From positions 6,040 through 70,039 of the forward strand of contig CAZFPL010000014.1 of assembly GCA_964521085.1 (NCBI GenBank): a DNA stretch of 64,000 bases. Reading direction: 5' to 3'. Below are positions 1 through 7,923 of this stretch, in pieces. Under the pieces are notes generated by a model, which was not told the DNA's origin, ran no database searches, and saw nothing but the letters and a program-made list of their open reading frames with translations. Position 1 is the first letter of the stretch. Every line of letters starts with the position of its first letter. The position numbers and the translations under genes are program-made. This stretch comes from JAFGKK01 sp964521085 (GTDB taxonomy: Bacteria; Chloroflexota; Anaerolineae; Anaerolineales; RBG-16-64-43).

Positions 1-854
1 GCGTTCGAATCCGTCACCGAATTGAAGAGGTTGTCATCCGCCACCTTCACGGCGAGGTAGAGGTTGTTTTGATCCCACTTCAGGGTGAACCGGGCGTCGT
101 TGTCGGTGTGGCCGAAAACGGTGTAGGGGACGTCATTGATCAGCGGATTATCCCAGTCGGTCAGGATTCCGTCGATTGTCGGCGGGGTATCGGTGCGATA
201 CGCCTCGATAACTCCTCCGTATGACTCCGGCCGCTTGTTCTGCGCAGTGCAGGCGGGCGCGAGCACAGCCGTGGTGATCTTCACCCAGAAGGCCTTCCCT
301 GCGGCATCGATCCCGAACCGGACACCCTGCGGGGTCTGGATCTTCCAGAAGCCCTGGTACTGGCCGAGGGTGGCGGGCGCCGTGAGGTTGACGGTGAAGT
401 TATAGACCGCATTCGGCGGAACGCTGGCCGTCATCGGCACCGAAGCGGGGCCGCCCATCTGGTCGCCGCTGTCGAAGACGAGCGCATATCCGGCTCCCCA
501 GGTGCAGGTGCCCACATTTTTCAGAGTCCAGGTTTTCGTAAAGGCGGTTCCTGGAGCGACATAGGTCAGATCCGGATATGTCTCGCTGACGAACTGCGCC
601 AGGTTGGTGCAGTTCGGAGCCGTCGGCGAGAGGGTCGCCGAAGGAGTGCTGGAAGTCGGGACACCCTGGGTCGCCGTCGCCTGCGGGGCGCTCGTCTGTG
701 TCGGAGGAATCTGGAAAAGCGCCGTCATCGTCAGGTTGGGCGTGGGAAACACGAACTGGGTCGGGGTGGACGACGTCATCGGCAGGGCGCAGGCGACAAG
801 CAGACACGCCATAGCGCACGACCCCACAATACGGTTGCGGATTGTCTTTTTCAT
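1..854 (-). CDS. Surface lipoprotein with NBR1-type Ig-like domain and CBM9-like segment (3' end outside window)
   Basis: The reading frame is open from an ATG at 854 to the window edge, so the C-terminus is missing (284 codons visible). An AAGGAGA ribosome site lies just upstream of the start. The N-terminus has a charged start, a hydrophobic stretch and a lipobox (LVAC, Cys22), so it is probably lipid-anchored outside the membrane. A Thr/Pro-rich linker follows. Next is a domain with the tryptophan/cysteine pattern TWTLKNVGTCTWG, typical of the Ig-like domain from NBR1 that is common in Anaerolineae lipoproteins. After about residue 215 the pattern PPTIDGILTDWDNP and later WDQNNLYLAVKVADD resembles CBM9/DOMON-like carbohydrate-binding modules. 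The substrate is unknown. The domain calls are by eye. Confidence 0.82.
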   Translation of the reverse strand, partial: MKKTIRNRIVGSCAMACLLVACALPMTSSTPTQFVFPTPNLTMTALFQIPPTQTSAPQATATQGVPTSSTPSATLSPTAPNCTNLAQFVSETYPDLTYVAPGTAFTKTWTLKNVGTCTWGAGYALVFDSGDQMGGPASVPMTASVPPNAVYNFTVNLTAPATLGQYQGFWKIQTPQGVRFGIDAAGKAFWVKITTAVLAPACTAQNKRPESYGGVIEAYRTDTPPTIDGILTDWDNPLINDVPYTVFGHTDNDARFTLKWDQNNLYLAVKVADDNLFNSVTDSN

Positions 855-933
855 AGCATCTCTCCTTGTTATCCAGAGACCGTCCGGCCCATGCGGAAAC
901 AGGAACCCTCCGGGAAGGCTGCTCCTTACCTTG

Positions 934-1019
934 TGGGGCGGGTGGGAATTGAACCCACAAGGGGGGTTGCCCCGGGGGATTTTAAGTCCCCTGCGTCTGC
1001 CAAGTTCCGCCACCGCCCC
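934..1019 (-). tRNA. tRNA-Leu (anticodon TAA)
   Basis: The minus strand gives an 86-nt class II tRNA. The acceptor arms GGGGCGG and CCGCCCC pair fully, with discriminator A. The anticodon stem GGGGA/TCCCC encloses loop CTTAAAA, giving anticodon TAA. There is a long variable arm, and a T-arm with GTGGG-TTCAATT-CCCAC. The CCA end is only partly encoded. Confidence 0.96.
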
Positions 1020-1034
1020 AGGACGCACCGCTTT

Positions 1035-1040
1035 ATTATA
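1035..1040 (-). promoter_or_regulatory. -10 box for tRNA-Leu
   Basis: The minus strand carries a perfect TATAAT 15 nt upstream of the tRNA 5' end. No good -35 box is visible. Position and sequence fit a tRNA promoter. Confidence 0.5.
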
Positions 1041-1247
1041 TAACGGGCTTTCTTTTTGGGTGCGGCTGCGGATCGCGGGCAGGCGGCTCCGGGTGTCGTG
1101 CCGGTATCCGTCTCAATTATCACCCAGACGGTCCTATTCTGTTGCCAGTTCCTGTTGCATTATTCGTGCCTGAACTGCAAGAAAAAGCCAAATTACCCCC
1201 TCACCGGCCTGCGAAAAACTCAGAAGCCCAAGGTCAAAAAAAGCGCG

Positions 1248-1276
1248 TTGCAAATCGAAATAAATTCGTTTATAAA
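1248..1276 (+). promoter_or_regulatory. Sigma-70-type promoter for alr
   Basis: TTGCAA (1248-1253) and TATAAA (1271-1276) are separated by exactly 17 nt. They lie about 60 nt upstream of the proposed alr start, so the leader would be roughly 50 nt. The 1041-1247 stretch between the tRNA and this promoter holds no gene that I can support. Confidence 0.6.
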
Positions 1277-1334
1277 AGAGCCCGACGGCCAACAAATCAA
1301 ACCGGTCCGCGCAGCAGCCGTCCGGAGTCTCCTT

Positions 1335-2459
1335 TTGCTTAAGTCACCCATCTTCACCTGGATTGAAATTGACCTGTCCGCGGTCGCGGACAACATCAAA
1401 GCCCTGCGCACGATTTCCGGGGTGCCGGTCATGGCGGTGGTCAAGGCCAACGGGTACGGGCATGGCGCGGTCGAAGTCTCGCGCGCGGCGCTGGCTGCCG
1501 GAGCCTCCTGGCTGGCCGTTTCCTGCGCGGAGGAAGCGATCGTCCTGCGCGAAGCCGGGATCATGGTACCGATCCTGGTTTTAGGTATGGTCACGGCCCA
1601 GGAAGCCGACGAAGCCATCGCCGCCGGTCTTTCATTGACCGTATATGGCCGGGAGTCGGCGGAACTATATTCGAAGCGCGCCTCCGCCCTCGGCCGTTCG
1701 GTGAATGTGCATCTGAAAGTGGATTCCGGGATGGGTCGGCTGGGCACACTGCCGGGAGAACAAACCCTCGCGCTGGCGCGCGACATCACCGCCATGCCTT
1801 CGGTCCACCTGGAAGGGGTGTTCACCCACCTGGCTTGCGCCGACGAGAAGAATCCCGCACCGACCATTGAGCAATTGGCGAAATTTACTTCAACCTTGCA
1901 GGCATTGCAGGAAAGCGGGATCCGTCCGGCCTGGATCCACGCCGCCAATTCCGCCGCGACGCTGGCCTTCCCGCAGGCCCGTTTCAACATCGTCCGCACC
2001 GGGGTGGCGATCTACGGCGTGCATCCCTCTCCGGACGTGCTTCTGCCGCCCTCTTTCCGGCCCGCCCTTTCCTGGAAGGCGCGCCTGGTTTCCTGTAAAG
2101 TCCTTCCTCCAGGGTGGGGGGTGAGTTACGGGATGGAATATCACACGACGGCGGAGGAAACCGTGGGCGTTATCCCGGTGGGATATGCCGACGGCTGGCG
2201 CCGCAACCGCCCGAACATCGTTTTGCTGCACGGACGGCGCACGCCGGTGATTGGCCGCGTGTGCATGGATCAGTGCATGGTAAAACTTCCGGAAGACGCC
2301 TCTCTGGGAACCGAAGTGGTCCTGATCGGAACGCAAGACGGGGACGAGATTCGGGTCGAGGAAGTGGCCGAGCGCTGGGGGACGATCAATTATGAAGTGA
2401 TCACCGGCATCAGCGCGCGCATGCCGAGGGTGTATGTGCGAAATGGAACCCCTGCTTAA
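1335..2459 (+). CDS. alr: Alanine racemase
   Basis: PLP-dependent racemase making D-alanine for peptidoglycan in the cytoplasm. The usual start of the family domain (FTWIEIDLSAVADN) falls right after a TTG at 1335 that has GGAG seven bases upstream. This gives 374 residues, normal for Alr; the longer upstream open frame looks non-coding. The PLP lysine is Lys37 in VVKANGYGHG. The catalytic tyrosine of the VSYGMEY motif is Tyr265, the same position as in the Geobacillus enzyme. The conserved C-terminal barrel motifs VGYADG and GRVCMDQ are present. It is transcribed alone, convergent with the diguanylate cyclase, with no clear intrinsic terminator in the 148-nt gap. Confidence 0.95.
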   Translation: MLKSPIFTWIEIDLSAVADNIKALRTISGVPVMAVVKANGYGHGAVEVSRAALAAGASWLAVSCAEEAIVLREAGIMVPILVLGMVTAQEADEAIAAGLSLTVYGRESAELYSKRASALGRSVNVHLKVDSGMGRLGTLPGEQTLALARDITAMPSVHLEGVFTHLACADEKNPAPTIEQLAKFTSTLQALQESGIRPAWIHAANSAATLAFPQARFNIVRTGVAIYGVHPSPDVLLPPSFRPALSWKARLVSCKVLPPGWGVSYGMEYHTTAEETVGVIPVGYADGWRRNRPNIVLLHGRRTPVIGRVCMDQCMVKLPEDASLGTEVVLIGTQDGDEIRVEEVAERWGTINYEVITGISARMPRVYVRNGTPA

Positions 2460-2607
2460 TCCATATAAATCGAATACAAGTAGACTTGGTAATTCGTAGC
2501 ACAAAGGTGCTAAGCCCGCCCTCGGGGGTCGGGGGCGATCAACATGACAGCCTGTTTTAATAATCCCAAAATACGAATAACTCTCGAGCAAACCCCGCCG
2601 GGGCAAC

Positions 2608-4950
2608 TCAGACTTCATCGAGGATGGAATGAGGGAAGGCGAAAATCTCGATCCGCGCCTTGCCCTGTTGTTTGGCACGGTAGAGCGCGAAATCGGCGAG
2701 CTGCATCAGCGCCTGTGCGCGGTTGCAGGAGACGCCCCGTTCGAGCGTCGCGACCCCCATGGAGAGCGAAATTTTCCCGCCGTGCAAGCAGTCATGCGAT
2801 TCAAACGTGATGCGCTGAAAGATCCTCTCCGCGACTTTTTGCCCGTCGTCTTTTCCGCAATAGGGGAGAATGATGCAGAACTCATCCCCCCCGTAGCGCC
2901 CGGCGACATCATATGGCCGGACGATCCGGGCGGTTTTTCGTCCGGCGGACGGTTCCTCCTCCAGCTCAAGTTCATCCCGCAACCGCGCGCTGACGGCGCG
3001 CAAGACCTCGTCGCCGGCCGCATGACCGAAGGTGTTATTGACCATCTTGAAGTCGTCGATGTCTATCATCAGGAATGTGATCGGGAAAATATTCCGCCTC
3101 GCCGCTTCGAGGGTCTCCTGCAGGCGTTTGTGGACGGCCAGATGGTTATACAGGCCGGTCAGGCTGTCGCGGTCGGCCATCCCGGTCAGCAGGCGGTTCT
3201 TTTCCTGCAGCTCGCGGAACAGGACCGCCTCGAAAAGTGCGCCGCTCATCTGGCTGCGCAACGTCTCATAGAAGAATCCCTCGCGCGGTCCGAGTTCGAT
3301 CAGCATGAAACCCAGGTTGCGGTCCTTGTAGAAGAGCGGCTCCAGCACCGCCTGTTTGGCCCGCGGGGAAAGCGAGAGATACGCCGCGACGGCCGATAAC
3401 GTGGGGATTTTCCGATTCATTCGGAAGCGCGCGGCCGGCGAGGAATCATACAGGCAGAAGGTCCGGCTGTGCTTCGGAAGGATTTGGAAGCTGAGATCCC
3501 CCTCGATCCCTTCTTCCTGCATTTCGTAAAGCGCGGCCAGGAAGGAGGAAACTCCCAGCGCCGGTAATTCGTCTTTGATCACCTTCGCAATCCCTTTCAA
3601 TTCGAATTGCTCGTAGAACAGCCGCCCGATCCGGTTCAATCCCTCAAGCTGCAGATCGGATTCCAGTTTTCGCAGGGATGCGCGGTTTCGCTCGTATTCC
3701 AACGCGACAACCCGCGCCTTCTCCAGTGCGACCTCGACCGTCGGCGCGCTTGCGCTTTCAGGCGGAAGCAGGAAGATTTTTATCAGTGAAAGGATCTCCT
3801 GCCACCGACCGGTAAGCCGGGGAACCGGGTTCAACTCCCGCAGGAATTTCTTCAGGGATCGGAGGAAGTGTTGCGGATCGCTCTCCTGCGCCATCGCGTT
3901 CAGCGCATCCAGCCATTCCCGTGTTTCCTTCGGCGGCTTTTCCAGCCACTGCGAGAGGTAGAGGGCGGCCTGTTCCTTGGCGGCGGACGGCTGCGTTCGC
4001 TCCGTCTTCTGCGCCGGTTCTCCCCGGCCCAGAACCGGCGCAAGCAGTTGAATATCGCCGTAGACGTACTCTTCGCATCCGCAGGATTGCCGGGTCACCA
4101 ACCGCGTAGGCAATTGCACGTTTTTCGGTTTTTCCCCGGATTGGATCCATTGCAGGACCATCCGCGCCGCTTCCCGTCCAATTTCATAAATCGGCTGGCG
4201 GACGGTGGTCAGCGGCGGAAGCGCCGCGAGCGCTTTCGCGTCGTCATCAAATCCGGTAAAGGCAACCTCGTCCGGAATGTCGACACCCTGCCGGGTGAGT
4301 TCCAGAATCGCCCCCAAGGCCATGTGGTCGTTTGCGCAAACAATCGCGTCGCAGGAGAGATCCGGCTGCGACCGAATCTCCTGGGCTATTTTGCGGCCCG
4401 TCTCGACCGTAAAGGCGCCCTCGCGTATCCGTCGCGGATCGTCCGGCAGGCCGTGCCGCGCGAGCATCTCGCGGTAGACCTCCAACCGGGTCTTCGCCTC
4501 CGGATTTTCCCGCGGTCCGGCGATGAAGATTGGATTTTTAAAACCGTGGAATTCGAACAGGTGCCGGCATAGCGCCTCCATTCCAGACCGGTTATCCACG
4601 CAGACCGAGGGGTATTCCGCATACACCGATCCGGCGGCGACGATCGGAAGAGGTTCATACCGGCGGAGGAACTCCCGGAAGACGAGGGGAACGACCGACA
4701 TACCGATGGTCGGGATGACGATCAAGCCATCCAGATCACCCGGCTGTGCCATTTGATAAACCAAATTCCGCTTTTTTTCTTCGAGGGCGTAAGGGGACCT
4801 TTGCAGCGCTCCGCCTGCAAAGCAGATCAGATGGCAATCTTCTTCCCGCAGGCAGTCGGCGATGCCCGAGCGCAGGACGGATTTATAGCCCTCAATATCG
4901 ACAGTCCCCTCGACTTCGATCAGCAATCCGATGGTCAGCCGCCGTGCCAT
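2608..4950 (-). CDS. Diguanylate cyclase with LacI-like ligand-binding sensor domain
   Basis: The 780-residue protein would make cyclic di-GMP. Residues 1-290 resemble the periplasmic-binding/LacI effector fold (IGLLIEVEG, CANDHMALGAI, VAFTGFDDD, LTTVRQP), but no DNA-binding helix-turn-helix, signal peptide or membrane helix is seen, so it is probably a cytoplasmic sensor. A variable middle region of about 290 residues may hold a coiled coil and a GAF-like fold. The C-terminus is a GGDEF domain with intact active site GGDEF (687-691) and an intact inhibitory I-site RPYD (678-681). The ATG at 4950 is chosen because the sensor fold begins there. A longer frame would run back into the upstream gene's terminator. 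Ribosome site is weak. The ligand is unknown. Confidence 0.85.
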   Translation of the reverse strand: MARRLTIGLLIEVEGTVDIEGYKSVLRSGIADCLREEDCHLICFAGGALQRSPYALEEKKRNLVYQMAQPGDLDGLIVIPTIGMSVVPLVFREFLRRYEPLPIVAAGSVYAEYPSVCVDNRSGMEALCRHLFEFHGFKNPIFIAGPRENPEAKTRLEVYREMLARHGLPDDPRRIREGAFTVETGRKIAQEIRSQPDLSCDAIVCANDHMALGAILELTRQGVDIPDEVAFTGFDDDAKALAALPPLTTVRQPIYEIGREAARMVLQWIQSGEKPKNVQLPTRLVTRQSCGCEEYVYGDIQLLAPVLGRGEPAQKTERTQPSAAKEQAALYLSQWLEKPPKETREWLDALNAMAQESDPQHFLRSLKKFLRELNPVPRLTGRWQEILSLIKIFLLPPESASAPTVEVALEKARVVALEYERNRASLRKLESDLQLEGLNRIGRLFYEQFELKGIAKVIKDELPALGVSSFLAALYEMQEEGIEGDLSFQILPKHSRTFCLYDSSPAARFRMNRKIPTLSAVAAYLSLSPRAKQAVLEPLFYKDRNLGFMLIELGPREGFFYETLRSQMSGALFEAVLFRELQEKNRLLTGMADRDSLTGLYNHLAVHKRLQETLEAARRNIFPITFLMIDIDDFKMVNNTFGHAAGDEVLRAVSARLRDELELEEEPSAGRKTARIVRPYDVAGRYGGDEFCIILPYCGKDDGQKVAERIFQRITFESHDCLHGGKISLSMGVATLERGVSCNRAQALMQLADFALYRAKQQGKARIEIFAFPHSILDEV

Positions 4951-5142
4951 ACTGGTCACTCTGCGTTTGCAGGATATCCGGACTGCAACCGGCGCCCTGG
5001 AAGGATGCGAGGGGAAATGGACGCCGTGCGCCTCCGGAAGGGAAGTGCTTATCCATGATACCAGCCTATGGATCGGCCTGCAATAAATGAAGGGGATGGA
5101 ACATGGAAAGGGTTCCTCCGGCGGCAGCTTCCTACATATTGG

Positions 5143-5179
5143 AAAAAGGGAGGCGTCATCCTTTCGGACGACGCCTCCC
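5143..5179 (-). terminator. Intrinsic terminator of the first beta-helix lipoprotein gene
   Basis: On the minus strand a 14-bp GC-rich stem (with one G-T type mismatch) is capped by a GAAA tetraloop and followed by five T. It lies 50 nt after the stop codon at 5230. It separates the lipoprotein cluster from the diguanylate cyclase, so the two are probably not one operon. The rest of 4951-5142 should hold the cyclase promoter, but no clear boxes are seen. Confidence 0.85.
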
Positions 5180-5229
5180 AACTTTTAGAAAAATTTAAAG
5201 GGACGGACTTTCGCGCCCGGGGGCTTCTC

Positions 5230-7821
5230 TCAATTGGCTCCGGACGGCTTGTTTGGGCTGCACCGCGAGAAGGCAATATCGCCGAAGACCTCGCTGTATC
5301 CCATCTTTTCCTGGGCTTTGTTGTAGACCACAAACTGGTATTGCAGAACGGCCTCCTCGAAAGTGTTGTACTCCGGCACATCGTAGGCCGAGAGGTCGTA
5401 GTAGTAAATGTTCTTCCCCGAGCCTTTCATGTTCAACCCTTCGCTCCAGGCGGTCTTTGCGCCGGTTTTCGGATCCATCAGGCGGACAAAGAGCAGAACG
5501 TAGCTGATCTCTTCCGGCGGATTGCCGATCTCGACCGAGATCTGGACCGTATCCGGTGTGCAGCGCGCCCCGTAGAAAATCGCGTTCGGATTGACGTACG
5601 GCTTGAACGTCATCGCGGCAGGGGTGGCCGTTGCCGCGCCCGCATCCACGACCTGAATACACTTGGAGAAGCCCGACGTGTTGCCGGAAGAATCGGTCGC
5701 CGTGGCGGTGACGATGTTGGCCGGATCGATATAGGTGGCCGGGAAAACCGCGTTGATCAGCGCCTGGCCGCTGACGTTGGTGGTGACGGTCATGGACCGG
5801 ATCAACCGGTGGCCCTCTCCGTTCCCGGAAGGATCGCACGCGGCGTTGGTGTAGATCTCGATCGTGAACACGGTCCCCGGAGTGCTGTTGAGAGTCCCGC
5901 TGATGACGGATTCCATCGCGATCGAATCCGCTACGGCGGAGGTGAGAACCGGGTAATTCTGGCGGTTGTTATCGCCGGAATCCGGGTCCTGGTTGTCGTT
6001 GGGGATCACCGCGTCCTCGTCGAGCGCGATCCCGAGTCCGCCATTGTCGTGAATCGAATTTGTCAGGATCGAATTCTGCACGGCGTCTCCGAAATCGGAG
6101 ATAACCGCCACGCCGTGGCCGCCGTTGAAGGCGATGGTATTGTAAAAGCCGGTCCCGCCGATGACGTTGTTGGATCCCTTGATCTTAATCCCGTCGGTGC
6201 CGTTGCCGAGCGCGCCGGTGCCCGCCGGATCGGTGCCGATCTTGTTCCCCTGGACTGTCACCCCGCTCACGAGCAGCACGCCGATTTCCTCGTTGCCCGA
6301 GATCACGTTTCCCTCGCCAAACGGATCGCCGCCGATCAGCACGCCGGTGCCGGCCGGCGCCATCGGCGCCTCGATCCCGTTGCGGTTCCCCAATGCGGCC
6401 GTCCCGGCCGCGTTGGTCCCGATGTAATTATTTTGGATCTTGATATCCGTCGCGGTGCTGATCACCGCAATCCCCGGACCCCCGTTCCCCGAGATCAGAT
6501 TGCGCCCGCCTTCGAAGGAGGCGCCGATCTGGTGTCCGGTTCCGTCCGCGGCGATCCCGGCCTTGATGTTCCCGAGCGCCGCCGTCCCCGCAGCGTTGGT
6601 GCCAATGTAGTTTCCGAAAATCGTGACGCCGTTCGAGAACGCTTCCAGCTTGATGCCGACGATCTGGTTGGCGGAGATGACATTGCGGGCGAGGGGCTCG
6701 GATCCGCCGATTTGAATGCTCCCCATTCCGAAGGCCACCACGCCGCTGCCCCCGTTGCCCAGCCCGGCGGAACCATCGATGTCGGTGCCGATATAGTTCC
6801 CTTGGACCAACACCCCGCCGGCGTGGATTTGCACGCCGTCGCCTCCGTTCCCGGAAATGATGTTGCCCTGGCCGGCGCTGATCCCGCCCAGATTGACGAC
6901 GCTGGAGTTGATGACGACGCCGTTGCCCTGATTGCCGACCGCCGCGGTCCCGGCGGCGTCGACGCCGATCCGGTTCCCCCGGATGGCGTTTTGCTGCGAG
7001 TCGACGAACACACCATCGCCGAGGTTGCCGGAGATCACGTTGCCGTCCGAGTTGATCGGCCCGCCGATCGTGTTGTCCTGGTTGGCGATGGTCACGCCGT
7101 TGCCGGTGTTTCCGAGCGCAGCCGTTCCGGCGGCGTTCGTCCCGATGTAATTGTTGATCACCGTGTTTTCGGCCGAATCGATTTTGATCCCGTCTCCGGC
7201 GTTCCCCGAAATGACGTTCCGTTCCGTGGGCGCCGTCCCGCCGATATGGTTCGCATCACCGCCCTGGATCCAGATCCCGCCGTAGCCGTTGGGCTGGGCC
7301 GTCGCGCCGGTGGCATCGGTGCCGATGTAACAGCCGAAGATGAGGTTCCCGCCCGGATCATCGATATGGATCCCACGGCCGGTGAAGTTCTGGATCACCA
7401 GCCCCTGCACCGTCGTCCCGCCGCCCACCAGCAGGAGGCCGTCCGTGTACTCCTCGCCGGCGTCGCTGCCGTCCAAAACGATCAGCGGGGCGTTGGTATA
7501 CCCCGGCTGGGAAGTGCCGTTGATGATCATCGGCGCCATGACCGCCGGAAGGTTATTATCGAGGTGGATCACCTGCAGACCCCCGCCGCCGATGTTGAAT
7601 TGGATGATGGCGGATCCCCCCATGGAATTGGCGATGATGATCGCCTCGCGCAGGCTGCAGTGCGCGGCGTTGCATGTTCCGTCGTAGGCATTGTCGGTGG
7701 CGTTGACCGTCAGGGTCGATCCGCCCCCGCCGCCTCCGCCCCCGCCGCCGCAGGCGGAAAGCATCTCGAAAATCACGACCGTCAGGAACGGATACAACAT
7801 TCGCTTGGGAAGGGATCTCAT
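5230..7821 (-). CDS. CSLREA-motif parallel beta-helix lipoprotein, copy A
   Basis: 863 residues. The start at 7821 follows AGGAG with 8-nt spacing. A signal peptide ends in lipobox LSAC (Cys24), followed by a ten-glycine linker, then the CSLREA motif (CNAAHCSLREAIIIAN). Next come about 500 residues of degenerate repeats built on NVISGN, IGTNAAGTAALGN and NGV turns, typical of right-handed beta-helices. A conserved segment (PDSGDNNRQNYPVL) and an Ig-like stretch lead to a C-terminal domain (EEISYVLLFVRLMDPKTG) shared with the three neighbours. It is expected to be anchored outside the membrane. The molecular role of CSLREA proteins is not known; adhesion or glycan binding is a guess. It is the last of four tandem copies. 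Confidence 0.85.
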   Translation of the reverse strand: MRSLPKRMLYPFLTVVIFEMLSACGGGGGGGGGGSTLTVNATDNAYDGTCNAAHCSLREAIIIANSMGGSAIIQFNIGGGGLQVIHLDNNLPAVMAPMIINGTSQPGYTNAPLIVLDGSDAGEEYTDGLLLVGGGTTVQGLVIQNFTGRGIHIDDPGGNLIFGCYIGTDATGATAQPNGYGGIWIQGGDANHIGGTAPTERNVISGNAGDGIKIDSAENTVINNYIGTNAAGTAALGNTGNGVTIANQDNTIGGPINSDGNVISGNLGDGVFVDSQQNAIRGNRIGVDAAGTAAVGNQGNGVVINSSVVNLGGISAGQGNIISGNGGDGVQIHAGGVLVQGNYIGTDIDGSAGLGNGGSGVVAFGMGSIQIGGSEPLARNVISANQIVGIKLEAFSNGVTIFGNYIGTNAAGTAALGNIKAGIAADGTGHQIGASFEGGRNLISGNGGPGIAVISTATDIKIQNNYIGTNAAGTAALGNRNGIEAPMAPAGTGVLIGGDPFGEGNVISGNEEIGVLLVSGVTVQGNKIGTDPAGTGALGNGTDGIKIKGSNNVIGGTGFYNTIAFNGGHGVAVISDFGDAVQNSILTNSIHDNGGLGIALDEDAVIPNDNQDPDSGDNNRQNYPVLTSAVADSIAMESVISGTLNSTPGTVFTIEIYTNAACDPSGNGEGHRLIRSMTVTTNVSGQALINAVFPATYIDPANIVTATATDSSGNTSGFSKCIQVVDAGAATATPAAMTFKPYVNPNAIFYGARCTPDTVQISVEIGNPPEEISYVLLFVRLMDPKTGAKTAWSEGLNMKGSGKNIYYYDLSAYDVPEYNTFEEAVLQYQFVVYNKAQEKMGYSEVFGDIAFSRCSPNKPSGAN

Positions 7822-7884
7822 GGCAACTTCTCCTTTGCGCAGAAGGTTATTTCGAATTCGGATGAAACGGATTTGCATATCCCG

Positions 7885-7908
7885 CGGCGCGCCGTCTTCG
7901 GCGCGCCG
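7885..7908. repeat. Inverted repeat between lipoprotein copies B and A
   Basis: CGGCGCGCCG occurs twice around TCTT, giving a perfect 10-bp stem. Each arm is itself palindromic. It lies 16 nt past the stop of copy B. There is no T-tract, so it could be a weak terminator or an mRNA-stabilising hairpin. Confidence 0.6.
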
Positions 7909-7923
7909 GGCAATCCGCCCGTG

